NCBI GenBank assembly: GCA_016939365.1
Contig: JAFGHD010000007.1
Coordinates: 1-62,565, forward strand
Direction of reading: 5' to 3'
DNA: 62,565 nt
From: Bacteroidales bacterium
GTDB lineage: Bacteria > Bacteroidota > Bacteroidia > Bacteroidales > JAFGHD01
Under the pieces are notes generated by a model. It made no database searches and had not been told where the DNA came from. It saw nothing but the letters and a program-made list of their open reading frames with translations. Each line of letters starts with the position of its first letter. Within the stretch, counting starts at the first letter, position 1. Below, in pieces: positions 35,481 through 43,733 of the stretch. The translations under genes were made by a program, and so were the position numbers.

Positions 35481-37157
35481 ATGAATAGACAAATACTTCT
35501 TTCCCTGGTCATGATATGGGCCGCCGGTGTTTCAGGGCAGGTGTCACCCGATAAGTACTGGATTCAGTTCACTGACAAGAATAATTCCCCCTATTCCATT
35601 GAGAATCCTGAGGAATTTCTCTCCCAGAGAGCTATAGACCGAAGGGTGAAGTATGATATCACGATTACTGTTCAGGATCTTCCGGTGAACCCGTTATATG
35701 TAGAAGCGGTTGTGGGTACTGGGGTCACCCTGCTGAACCGGTCGAAATGGTTCAATTCGGTGACCATTTATACCACCGATCAGAATGCGATCAACACCAT
35801 CAGCGGATTTTCGTTCGTGAAGTCGGTAATGAAATCCGCTCCGAAACCAGGCGGCACGGAACTGGTCATCAAACCGTTCTTCGGAAATGAGTCTTTCAGT
35901 GACGACGTTTCCGGGTTTATGCTCAAGAACGGAAAAACCTTCGATTACGGGTTGGGCTACAACCAGATCCATATGCTGAACGGCGATCTGTTGCACGATA
36001 TGGGATACAGGGGTGAGGGTATGGTCATTGCGGTTTTGGATGCCGGATTCAGAAATGCCGACCAGCTTGTGGTTTTTGACAGCCTTTGGGCCGGGGGCCG
36101 GATCCTGGGTTACAAGGATTTCGTCGATCCGTTGAATCCCAATATTTTCGATTCTCATAATCACGGTACCATGGTGCTGAGCACCATGGGAGCCAACTGG
36201 CCCGGCATGCTGGTGGGTACTGCACCCATGGCCAGTTACTGGCTGCTCCGGTCCGAGGACGGAGGATCGGAATACCTGATCGAGGAGCTGAACTGGGTTT
36301 CTGCAGCAGAGTTTGCCGACAGCACCGGCGCGGATGTCATCAACTCATCCCTGGGGTATTCGGTCTTCGACGACCCGATGCAGAGCCATAGCTATGAAGA
36401 CATGGACGGCAACACCACGCCGATCACCATCGGTGCCGATATCGCAGCCGGTAAGGGAATGATCGTGGTCAGCAGCGCAGGTAACGAAGGAGGTTCCTCA
36501 TGGCAGTATATCACTGCACCGGCCGATGGCGACAGCGTCTTTACCATCGGTGCCGTGGATGAGGCAGGCAACTACGCCGGATTCAGCTCCACCGGCCCCA
36601 CCTATGACGGCAGGCTTAAACCCAATGTCGTTGCCCAGGGCCAGGGCAGTGCCATCGTGAAACCTTCCGACGGCACCATCATCACCGGTAGCGGTACCTC
36701 ATTTTCCGCCCCCATCATGGCCGGAATGGTGGCCTGTCTCTGGCAGGCCAACCCCGAAGCCCGCAACACCGAGATCATGAACACCATCGAGGAAAGCGCC
36801 TCCCTGCACAGCAATCCTGATAACCTGATGGGAAACGGAATACCCGATATGGCCCTGGCCAATACCCTCTTTACACATGTGGAACATACTGCCACTGACA
36901 ACCAGAGCATCAGAGCCTTCCCGGTACCTTTCGAAAATACCCTCACCCTCTGGTTCGGAAGAAAACTGCAGAAGGAGGTCCGCGTCACGATCACCGACCT
37001 CAGCGGTAGACAACTATTCAACGCTTCATACACCCCTTACGGCAGCGATTCTTCATACATTCATGTTCATGGACTGGGTTTCCTGGCCGGCGGATCCTAT
37101 ATCCTCACCGCAGATGACGGAATACGCAGCGATGTGGTGAAGGTGGCGAAGAGATAG
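35481..37157 (+). CDS. Secreted S8 family serine peptidase, T9SS type A
   Basis: 558 residues with a signal peptide (1-19, ending VSGQ). An N-terminal propeptide-like region has YWIQFTDKN and FLSQRAIDRR. The subtilase catalytic triad is Asp in VIAVLDAGFRNAD, His in SHNHGTMVLSTMG and Ser in GTSFSAPIMAGMVA. A sorting domain of about 75 residues ends SDVVKVAKR. It should be exported by T9SS and digest proteins outside the cell. It stands alone with its own promoter. Confidence 0.94.
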   Translation: MNRQILLSLVMIWAAGVSGQVSPDKYWIQFTDKNNSPYSIENPEEFLSQRAIDRRVKYDITITVQDLPVNPLYVEAVVGTGVTLLNRSKWFNSVTIYTTDQNAINTISGFSFVKSVMKSAPKPGGTELVIKPFFGNESFSDDVSGFMLKNGKTFDYGLGYNQIHMLNGDLLHDMGYRGEGMVIAVLDAGFRNADQLVVFDSLWAGGRILGYKDFVDPLNPNIFDSHNHGTMVLSTMGANWPGMLVGTAPMASYWLLRSEDGGSEYLIEELNWVSAAEFADSTGADVINSSLGYSVFDDPMQSHSYEDMDGNTTPITIGADIAAGKGMIVVSSAGNEGGSSWQYITAPADGDSVFTIGAVDEAGNYAGFSSTGPTYDGRLKPNVVAQGQGSAIVKPSDGTIITGSGTSFSAPIMAGMVACLWQANPEARNTEIMNTIEESASLHSNPDNLMGNGIPDMALANTLFTHVEHTATDNQSIRAFPVPFENTLTLWFGRKLQKEVRVTITDLSGRQLFNASYTPYGSDSSYIHVHGLGFLAGGSYILTADDGIRSDVVKVAKR

Positions 37158-37260
37158 AAGATAGAAAGACAGAAGACAGGATTGAACCAACCAAACCAGC
37201 CGGCAATCTGTTAGTTTCATCATGTATGGGGAATGACGATTTGCCGGTTTCACACGTGGG

Positions 37261-37312
37261 TATACTGACAGAAATCAAGTTTATAAATTTTAACTGTCTG
37301 TTTTCGACATTA
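37261..37312. repeat. Dispersed ~52-bp repeat, copy 1
   Basis: This segment (from TATACTGACAGAAATCA to TTTTCGACATTA) aligns along its length with 41794-41845, with scattered substitutions and one indel. Here the inverted arms have degenerated. It lies directly downstream of the exonuclease stop codon. Confidence 0.65.
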
Positions 37313-37314
37313 AA

Positions 37315-38139
37315 CTACCGGATGTTTACCGAGGCATTGTTGAAACCGCGCAGCTTGATGGCCGTGATGACCTTCTTGGTGTAAAGGGGAAACTGGCTCT
37401 TCATCATCCAGTCATAATACTGCGGTTCCCTCTGAAACACCTCTTCGACAGGTTCACCTTTGTACTTGCCGAAATTGAACACCTCCTGGTTTTTATCGTT
37501 GAAGATGATATGGCCGGCCAGATCCGCATTTTTATTGATAAAGGAGAATTCCGAGAGGGCTGTCACATCGTTGGTGACCGGTTTGATCTGCTTCCCTTTA
37601 CGGTCTTCGACCTCCACATCCCTGTAGCGGTCGAGCTGGGCCATCAGGATTTCGTATGTGGCCATGGCATCGGCCTCAGCTGAATGGGCTGCCGTGAGAT
37701 CCCGGCTGCAATAAAACAGATAGGCGGCTTTAAGTGTCCGGGGCTCCATCTTGTGGAATATGTTCTGCACATCCACGAGTCTTCTGTTCCTGAGGTCAAA
37801 GTCGATCCCTGCACGCAGGAACTCTTCTGCAAGTAACGGAAAATCGAATTTCAGGCAGTTGTAGCCTGCCAGATCGCACTGTGAAATGAATCCTGCAAGC
37901 CTTGGGGCGAGTGATTCAAAGGTGGGGCATTCCTTCACATCTTCGTCCCTGATACCGTGTATGGCGGTGGTCTGGGGCGGGATCGGAATGGTAGGGTTTA
38001 CCCGTTCAGTCAGGATATCCTGATCACCTCCCGGCAGGACCTTGATGATGCTGATCTCTACGATCCGGTCGGTGGCAATGTTCAAGCCCGTGGTCTCCAG
38101 GTCGATAAATGCAATGGGCCGTTTCAGGTCGAGCTCCAT
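37315..38139 (-). CDS. DEDDh 3'-5' exonuclease (DNA polymerase III epsilon-like)
   Basis: 274 residues. ExoI motif AFIDLETTGLNIATD (Asp and Glu) is followed by ExoII AGYNCLKFDFPLL and ExoIII AHSAEADAMATY (His and Asp), the DnaQ-type active site. The C-terminal 100 residues (IFNDKNQEVFNFGKYKGEP, WMMKSQFPLYTKK) form a conserved Bacteroidota tail of unknown role. Such proteins proofread DNA or degrade single strands or RNA. It is unlinked to replication genes. Confidence 0.9.
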   Translation of the reverse strand: MELDLKRPIAFIDLETTGLNIATDRIVEISIIKVLPGGDQDILTERVNPTIPIPPQTTAIHGIRDEDVKECPTFESLAPRLAGFISQCDLAGYNCLKFDFPLLAEEFLRAGIDFDLRNRRLVDVQNIFHKMEPRTLKAAYLFYCSRDLTAAHSAEADAMATYEILMAQLDRYRDVEVEDRKGKQIKPVTNDVTALSEFSFINKNADLAGHIIFNDKNQEVFNFGKYKGEPVEEVFQREPQYYDWMMKSQFPLYTKKVITAIKLRGFNNASVNIR

Positions 38140-38245
38140 GTTCTGTTTATTGGTAAAAAGTCATTCCGGGTGCCCTTATGGTTTTGTGCAAGTAATGAGT
38201 GAAGTGGGTCCGATTCCCGGAATGACTATGTCATGAAATGGTGTG

Positions 38246-39559
38246 TCAAATGGATCTGGAAGTGTCGAATTGTTCCAGATGGTTTGCGACCCTCTGGAGG
38301 AACATGCCGCCCAGGGCACCGTCAACGATCCGGTGATCGAACGCCAGGGACAGGATCATCATGTGACGGATGGCGATCATGTCACCGTGCTCAGACTCAA
38401 TCACCACAGGTTTTTTGGTGATGGTTCCGATACCCAGAATGGCTACCTGGGGTTGATTGATGATCGGCGCTCCGGTAAGGTTGCCGAACTGCCCGAAATT
38501 GGTAATAGTGAATGTGCCACCCATGATCTCGTCAGGTAACAGCTTGTTGTTGCGTGCCCTCCGGGCAAGATCGTTCACATCGCGGACGAGTCCCAGCAGA
38601 TTCTTCTGGTCCGCATTCCGGATGACGGGAACGATCAGGTTGCCGTTGGGTAATGCGGTGGCCATGCCGATATGGACGTTCTTCCTGCGGATGATCCTGT
38701 ATCCGTCCACCGATGAATTGACAAGTGGAAAGTCCCGGAGGGCTTTTGCTGCCGCCTCTACAAAAACAGGAGTGAAAGTAATCTTCTCGCTCTCCCTCCG
38801 CTGAAACTCTTCCTTGATCCGTTCCCTCCATCCGACGATATGGGTGACATCCACTTCATGGAACATCGTGACATGAGGCGAGACGTGCTTTGACATAACC
38901 ATATGATCGGCGATCAGTCGCCTCATGCGATCCATCTCGATCACCTCGTCACCGGGCATGACTGTGACCCTGGGGGCCTCGATCCCTGTTACCGTCGCCG
39001 CTTTCGGAGCTTCGGCAACGGGTGCATCTGATGTTTTTCCTTTCTTTCTCTCTTCCAGGTAGGCGAGGATGTCGTTTTTTGTGACCCGGCCGTCTTTCCC
39101 CGATCCCCCGATCCGGTCAAGCTCCTCCTGGCTCACCCCTTCGCTGCGCGCAATGTTCCTGACCAATGGGGAATAGAAGCGACCGGGTGTGGATTTTGCC
39201 GCCTTCCTTTCTTCCGGTAGGACTGTGGAAGCTTCCTGTGAAGCTGCTGCTTCGGCAGGTTGGCCTGCCTCTTCCCCGGCAGCGAATTCCTTCGCACTTT
39301 CACCTTCGCCTCCATCCCCTTCCATCTCTATGTGGGCTATCGGCGTTCCAACGGCAACGGTTTCACCCTCCTGATACAATATCTTCACAAGAATACCCTC
39401 CACCGGAGAAGGGATTTCCGAATCAACCTTGTCTGTGGCGATTTCAACCAGAGCTTCATCTTCCTCAACGCGGTCACCCTCCTTTTTCAGCCATTTGGTG
39501 ATCGTGGCCTCTATCACACTCTCACCCATCTTGGGCATTAATATATCGAATCTTGCCAT
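38246..39559 (-). CDS. 2-oxo acid dehydrogenase E2 (dihydrolipoamide acyltransferase)
   Basis: 437 residues. A lipoyl domain (1-80) has the modified Lys in EIATDKVDSEIPSPV. A Glu/Ala-rich linker leads to the E1/E3-binding domain (YSPLVRNIARSEGV, GKDGRVTKNDIL), then the catalytic domain with HMVMSKHVSPHVTMFHEVD and the active-site His in AFDHRIVDGALGG. It transfers acyl groups to CoA within a pyruvate- or branched-chain-type complex. E1 and E3 genes are not adjacent, so the substrate is open. Confidence 0.93.
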   Translation of the reverse strand: MARFDILMPKMGESVIEATITKWLKKEGDRVEEDEALVEIATDKVDSEIPSPVEGILVKILYQEGETVAVGTPIAHIEMEGDGGEGESAKEFAAGEEAGQPAEAAASQEASTVLPEERKAAKSTPGRFYSPLVRNIARSEGVSQEELDRIGGSGKDGRVTKNDILAYLEERKKGKTSDAPVAEAPKAATVTGIEAPRVTVMPGDEVIEMDRMRRLIADHMVMSKHVSPHVTMFHEVDVTHIVGWRERIKEEFQRRESEKITFTPVFVEAAAKALRDFPLVNSSVDGYRIIRRKNVHIGMATALPNGNLIVPVIRNADQKNLLGLVRDVNDLARRARNNKLLPDEIMGGTFTITNFGQFGNLTGAPIINQPQVAILGIGTITKKPVVIESEHGDMIAIRHMMILSLAFDHRIVDGALGGMFLQRVANHLEQFDTSRSI

Positions 39560-39611
39560 GGCATCGATTGGCTTACTTGTTGAATAACAAAGAATTTGGC
39601 TAAAAGTGGGG

Positions 39612-39619
39612 CAAAGATA
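39612..39619 (-). promoter_or_regulatory. Candidate -7 box for the E2 gene
   Basis: TATCTTTG on the minus strand fits TAnnTTTG and is 52 bases upstream of the start codon. Confidence 0.42.
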
Positions 39620-39637
39620 GCAATAATTTGACGGGCA

Positions 39638-41617
39638 TCAGGAGCCGGTCCAGTCCCTTCCGAGGTCCCTGAAGCCCCGGAGGATGATGCGGATGTCATT
39701 GATAATACTGTAGTCCCGCGCATAAAGCAGGTTCAGGCGTATTACAGTATCCAGGGAAAGGTTGGGATCACCGACCATCATTGAAGGGCCCAGCACCCCG
39801 GGACGCAGCCGGGGAAGCTTCTGCATGGACGGCGGGATGTTGTGATCGTAACCCACCCATGTTTTTTTGCCGGCGATGACCTGGAAAAGATTCCTGACAA
39901 ATCCGGACGGCTTTCTCACGATCCAAACCATCAGCGGTACAAGTGGGACCAGGATCACGCTGACCATCAGATCGGACAACCGCTTGCTTCTCCGGTTGCT
40001 GGGCCGGGAGATGGAATCCAGCTCGATGATAAAGATATCGCCTATCGTGTTGATGGATTTGCTTCCGATAATGGCCATGCTTTCCGGAGGCGCGATCTTG
40101 AAATCGACACGGCTGGGGCTCATCCCCGACATGATATCGATGATCCTGGCAGCCGGGATGTCCCGGGCACAGAAAATGACCTCATTGATCTGGTATATCC
40201 TCACGATTTCCCTGATCTGGCTGACATCACCAATGTAGCCTTCCGCATCCCCGCTGTCCGAATTGATACTGACCAGTCCGATGAAAACGGGATTCATCCC
40301 TGTTTTCCCGATCAGTCCGGCCACACGTTCGGCCTCTCCCGGATTGCCGATGATGATGTACCTCCGGTTGTGTCTCTCACCCAGTCTGAACCGGCGGGGA
40401 GCCAGCCATTGAAGCAGGTAGCGGAGACTCGTCAGTGAAACCACCCCCCATACGGCTCCGAAAATGATCACTGCCCTCGAAAAGCGGTAATTCTCGGGAA
40501 GAAGGGCGTAGATCACCAGGATCATGACAGATCCGGCGAACAATCCTCTGAATATCCGGCCCAGACTGACAGGCCGGTCGTAACCTCCGCTGTAAAAAAC
40601 CGACAGAAGAAGGATCAGAATATATACCGGTATGGCAATAGTCAACAGCTCCGGAGGATATCGCCCGCCCTCAGGAAAAATCACCTGGTGTTCCCAGTAA
40701 TTCTTTATGGCAATGATGCCGCCGGTAAGGAGCGCGGCATCGGCCATGGGAACAGCTGCACCCGAAAGAAACCTTGAGAAAAGTGCCAGAAATGCCCTGA
40801 AGTAGATGGCCACGTTGATCAGCAGCGAGAACAGCCGTGCATTTTTCGGGGAGAAATGCTTGCGGGCGAAGATCGCCATGGCCCTGTAAAAGACCACCAC
40901 GTAGTTGATACTGCTTTTTTTTGTGCTCTCCCCCTTGTAATGGATGATCCGGGTTTCCGGGAAGTAGTAGTTGCGGTATCCTGCCTTGATGATCCGGTAG
41001 GAAAGATCGATATCCTCACCATACATAAAGAACTCCTCGTCCAGCAGTCCGACTTCATCCAGCACGGATTTCCGGAGCATCATGAAAGCCCCCGAGAGAA
41101 TTTCCACTTCATGCGTTTGGCCGGGATCAAGGTAACCCAGGTGGTAACCCCCGAAAATACGGCTTTTGGGAAAGAGCCTGGACAATCCGGATATCTTGTA
41201 AAAAGCCACAGCAGGAGTGGGAAGCCCCCGTTTGGATTCCGGCAAAAAACGACCTTTCCCGTCAACCATCCTGACGCCCATACCGCCGGCTTCCGGATGG
41301 TCGTCCATGAACCGGATGACCTTCATGAAGGTGTCATCCTCTACCACTGTATCCGGATTGAGCAACAGGATGTATTCGCCAGAGGCTTTGCGAATGGCCT
41401 GGTTGTTGGCTTTTGAGAATCCCAGGTTTCCCCTGTTCTCGATCAGATTGACTTCCGGAAACCGGGACCGGATCATCCCGACGGAACCATCGACGGAATG
41501 GTTGTCAACGACGAACACCTCACCATCCACTCCTGTCATCGCCCTGCGCACCGAATGCAGGCACTGGTCAAGGAAATGCCTGACATTGTAATTCACGATG
41601 ACAACAGACAACTTCAT
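39638..41617 (-). CDS. GT2 glycosyltransferase fused to a WcaJ-like domain lacking the usual catalytic motif
   Basis: 659 residues. The N-terminal third is a GT2 rhamnosyltransferase-like domain: VVIVNYNVRHFLDQCL, nucleotide Asp in VVDNHS, LLLNPDTVVEDD (DxD-like) and EEFFMYGEDIDLSYR. Membrane segments occupy about 270-420. A Rossmann-like region follows (YIIIGNPGEAERVAGL). The end resembles a polyprenyl-phosphate sugar-1-phosphate transferase (RRSKRLSDLMVSVILVPLVP, LPRLRPGVLGP, NLLYARDYSIINDIRIILRG), but the expected segment with FxQxRxG and KFRSM is replaced by a short unrelated stretch. Probably a glycan-building enzyme with a non-catalytic membrane scaffold. Confidence 0.87.
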   Translation of the reverse strand: MKLSVVIVNYNVRHFLDQCLHSVRRAMTGVDGEVFVVDNHSVDGSVGMIRSRFPEVNLIENRGNLGFSKANNQAIRKASGEYILLLNPDTVVEDDTFMKVIRFMDDHPEAGGMGVRMVDGKGRFLPESKRGLPTPAVAFYKISGLSRLFPKSRIFGGYHLGYLDPGQTHEVEILSGAFMMLRKSVLDEVGLLDEEFFMYGEDIDLSYRIIKAGYRNYYFPETRIIHYKGESTKKSSINYVVVFYRAMAIFARKHFSPKNARLFSLLINVAIYFRAFLALFSRFLSGAAVPMADAALLTGGIIAIKNYWEHQVIFPEGGRYPPELLTIAIPVYILILLLSVFYSGGYDRPVSLGRIFRGLFAGSVMILVIYALLPENYRFSRAVIIFGAVWGVVSLTSLRYLLQWLAPRRFRLGERHNRRYIIIGNPGEAERVAGLIGKTGMNPVFIGLVSINSDSGDAEGYIGDVSQIREIVRIYQINEVIFCARDIPAARIIDIMSGMSPSRVDFKIAPPESMAIIGSKSINTIGDIFIIELDSISRPSNRRSKRLSDLMVSVILVPLVPLMVWIVRKPSGFVRNLFQVIAGKKTWVGYDHNIPPSMQKLPRLRPGVLGPSMMVGDPNLSLDTVIRLNLLYARDYSIINDIRIILRGFRDLGRDWTGS

Positions 41618-41666
41618 TGTAAATAATAAGGATAAAGATACATTCTGCGAGAGATGACGGTGAGGC

Positions 41667-41674
41667 CAAATTTA
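41667..41674 (-). promoter_or_regulatory. Candidate -7 box for the GT2 fusion gene
   Basis: TAAATTTG on the minus strand, 49 bases upstream of the start codon, fits TAnnTTTG. No -33 box. Confidence 0.4.
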
Positions 41675-41792
41675 GCATTAATAGCCGATATGGTTCACCT
41701 GCCTTCGGTATCCAGCATCAGGCTGAGCCAACGCAGACCGGTTTCACTATTTGGAATGGGTATTGATTGTGCAACAGACAGTGCTTATTGAG

Positions 41793-41848
41793 TTATACTG
41801 ACGGAAATCAGGATTACAAATTTAAACTGTCTGATTTCGTCAGTATAA
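41793..41848. repeat. Dispersed repeat, copy 2, with near-perfect inverted arms
   Basis: Left arm TTATACTGACGGAAATCAG (41793-41811) pairs with right arm CTGATTTCGTCAGTATAA (41831-41848), with only one base missing, around a 19-base A+T-rich centre. The same unit, decayed, lies at 37261. It sits in the 347-base divergent gap between the GT2 gene and the small wHTH gene, which also holds candidate promoters for both. Confidence 0.78.
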
Positions 41849-41920
41849 ATAACAACAATTTATATTCGTTATTTTACAATCCTGACCGGAAAAAAGGTTC
41901 ACTTGTAATACTTTCATGCA

Positions 41921-41928
41921 TATTTTTG
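41921..41928 (+). promoter_or_regulatory. Candidate -7 box for the small wHTH gene
   Basis: TATTTTTG fits TAnnTTTG. TTG at 41903-41905 gives a 15-base spacer, somewhat short. Confidence 0.45.
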
Positions 41929-41964
41929 TAAATCAGTAATTCATTACTCATAAGAGCTGAAGTA

Positions 41965-42139
41965 ATGGAAGACAAGGTTCTTGAAGCACTCCGCAAAGCG
42001 GCAAAAGCGCTCAAATCATCTGAAATAGCTGCATCAGCCGGGCTTGAGAAGGCAAAGGTTGACAAAGCCGTCAAAAAAACTCGCCGCCGGTGGTTGGATC
42101 ACCAGCCCGAAGCGATGCTTCTACGAGATAAAGAAATAG
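41965..42139 (+). pseudogene. Small winged-helix-like DNA-binding protein, frameshifted at an A7 run
   Basis: The frame from 41965 reads a compact helix-turn-helix (MEDKVLEALRKAAKALKSSE, then IAASAGLEKAKVDKAVKK). After the A7 run at 42073-42079 the annotated frame turns into unlikely Arg-rich sequence and runs to 42156. Reading with six A's instead gives LAAGGWITSPKRCFYEIKK and a stop at 42137-42139, which looks like the wing and end of a 57-58-residue wHTH protein. So the gene is either mutated or carries a one-base sequencing error. Its product would be a small DNA-binding protein; its targets are unknown. Confidence 0.68.
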
Positions 42140-42173
42140 TTACATCGCCCTGTTAATATCCGAATGAAAGGGA

Positions 42174-42572
42174 ATGGCACATATTGTCAATTTCAGTGAA
42201 GCCGCATCCATTGCATTGCACGGGATGGTGCTCGTCGCCCGCTCCGGTGAGATGGTCAACGTGATCAGGATCGCTGAGGCCATAGGAAGCTCAAGGCATC
42301 ATGTAGCCAAGGTGATGCAGAGGCTGGTCAAGGAAGGATACCTGATCTCGCACAGGGGACCCTCGGGAGGTTTTGCCATGAAAGTGCCTCCCCGTTCTGT
42401 AAACCTCCTTCAAATCTATGAAGCGATTGAGGGCAAAATAGTCATAGCCAGGTGCCCTATTGAACATCCGATCTGCCCCTTTGACAAATGCATCTTCAAT
42501 AACATCACACGGCGGATGACGGAGGAGTTTGTCGAATATATGAGAAATGAAACACTCGACAAGTACCTCTGA
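42174..42572 (+). CDS. Rrf2-family regulator with C-terminal cysteine cluster
   Basis: 132 residues. The winged helix has AIGSSRHHVAKVMQRLVKEG and the wing GPSGGF. The C-terminal part has CPIEHPICPFDKCIF, three cysteines in Rrf2 spacing that can hold an iron-sulfur cluster, as in NsrR and IscR. It starts 34 bases after the corrected wHTH stop and precedes the nitrite/NO genes, so it likely represses them until nitrite or NO damages the cluster. That role is inferred from position and family. Confidence 0.9.
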   Translation: MAHIVNFSEAASIALHGMVLVARSGEMVNVIRIAEAIGSSRHHVAKVMQRLVKEGYLISHRGPSGGFAMKVPPRSVNLLQIYEAIEGKIVIARCPIEHPICPFDKCIFNNITRRMTEEFVEYMRNETLDKYL

Positions 42573-42659
42573 TTTATGCTGAATTTTTTTCCAGAAGATG
42601 CCTGTCCTCATAAAATTAATTTTACATTAACATAGTTAAATATCTAAAAAATATATATC

Positions 42660-42683
42660 AGATGCATAACTGATGTTGCATTT
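42660..42683 (+). promoter_or_regulatory. Candidate operator upstream of the DUF438 gene
   Basis: AGATGCAT at 42660-42667 and ATGTTGCATTT at 42673-42683 resemble the two halves of the NsrR-type operator (AGATGCAT ... ATGCAT). The symmetry is imperfect. It lies between the Rrf2 gene and the first target-like gene, at the end of an A+T-rich stretch. Confidence 0.3.
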
Positions 42684-42804
42684 GGTGTACACGGGCTGGG
42701 ATTAGGCTTACCGCCGGACTCCCCTCAGGGAAGTGCTCATGGGCATCCAGGCGCTTGGGATACAGGAACAGCAACATCGAAAGATTACGGAAACGGGAAG
42801 AACA

Positions 42805-43305
42805 ATGAAAACTTACCATAACAGGTTACCGGACCTGGCCATGGGAATTCTGGAGGGGAACAGAAACCCTGACTTCATCAGGGCCTATGCCGGTATCATT
42901 GAGCAGGCGACTCCAATCGATATTGTCGTTGCGGTCGGCATTATGGCCGGTGTTGGGAAATCCATGGACGAGCTGAAAAGAACGGTCAGCCGGCTGATCA
43001 ATTTGCTTTATGTCCCCTTGAGTGGGAACAAAAGGGCTGCAATGCGCGCAATTCCTTTTATCGGCATCATGATGGAGGAGAACAGGGAGATGGAGAAGCG
43101 AATGGACCGGATCAGATTGGATGTCAGGGCTATCAATGATGCCGTTGGAAGAGGGGAGCCGGCAGAAGTGATGAAGAATGCCTTGCTCAGCCGCATCATT
43201 GAACTGGAAGCCTTCGGGAATCATTATCTCCTTAAGGAAAATGTCCTTTTCCCCTACCTTGAAAAGGTATGGCCGGAGCACAGATGTCTCAGCCTGTGGA
43301 CATAA
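42805..43305 (+). pseudogene. DUF438/hemerythrin-like protein truncated inside its hemerythrin domain
   Basis: From the ATG at 42805 (an ATG at 42733 adds 24 unlikely residues) it reads 166 residues: a DUF438-like helical start, then hemerythrin helices 1 and 2 (IGIMMEENREMEKRMDRI, FGNHYLLKENVLFPYLE with the His and Glu ligands). It stops at EHRCLSLWT. In intact relatives EHRCL is followed by another WSxHDD-type helix and the rest of the hemerythrin bundle before the PAS domain. Here helices 3 and 4 are missing and the frame changes. The family is linked to nitrosative stress. It overlaps the PAS frame by 37 bases. Confidence 0.68.
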
Positions 43306-43733
43306 AGGAAAATGTCGTATGGCTCGGGACCGGTGGGCTTCCTGCCGACCATATCGGATTGCTGTTTAACCATCTGCCGGTGGATATCACCTTTGTTGAC
43401 AGGAACGACAGGGTGAAATACTTCTCGCAGGGAAAGGAGCGGATATTCCAGCGGAACCGGGCTATCCTGAACCGGGATGTCCGGATGTGCCACCCTCCGT
43501 CCAGCGTACATGTGGTGCAACAGATAATCGATGACTTCAGGAGCGGAAAGCAGGACTCGGCGGCATTCTGGATCCGGATGAAGGGCCAGTTCATCCACAT
43601 CGAGTATTTTGCCCTCAGGAATGAACAGGGGGAATACCCCGGTACCCCCGAAGTGTCGCAGAACCTGACCTCCAAGCGTGCACTTGAAGGGGAACAGAGG
43701 ATATTGTCATATTCAGGGCAGAATGAATCATGA
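43269..43733 (+). CDS. PAS domain half of a split DUF438-type protein
   Basis: 154 residues in another frame than the DUF438 part; ATGs at 43269 and 43284 are possible starts. The PAS core has LLFNHLPVDITFVDRNDRV, YFSQGKERIFQRNRAI, RDVRMCHPPSSVHVVQQI, FWIRMKGQFIHIEYFALR and VSQNLTSKRALEGEQRIL. This is the C-terminal third of the usual DUF438-hemerythrin-PAS protein. Because the PAS domain keeps every core motif and an open frame, it may still be made as a free sensor, translated by reinitiation or coupling. Its stop overlaps the next start (ATGA). Confidence 0.7.
   Translation: MAGAQMSQPVDIKENVVWLGTGGLPADHIGLLFNHLPVDITFVDRNDRVKYFSQGKERIFQRNRAILNRDVRMCHPPSSVHVVQQIIDDFRSGKQDSAAFWIRMKGQFIHIEYFALRNEQGEYPGTPEVSQNLTSKRALEGEQRILSYSGQNES

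Noticed and set aside
37183-37250. Possible terminator after the subtilase (CCGGCAATC / GATTTGCCGG)
   Set aside because: Arms are imperfect and about 30 bases apart, with no T run after the stem.
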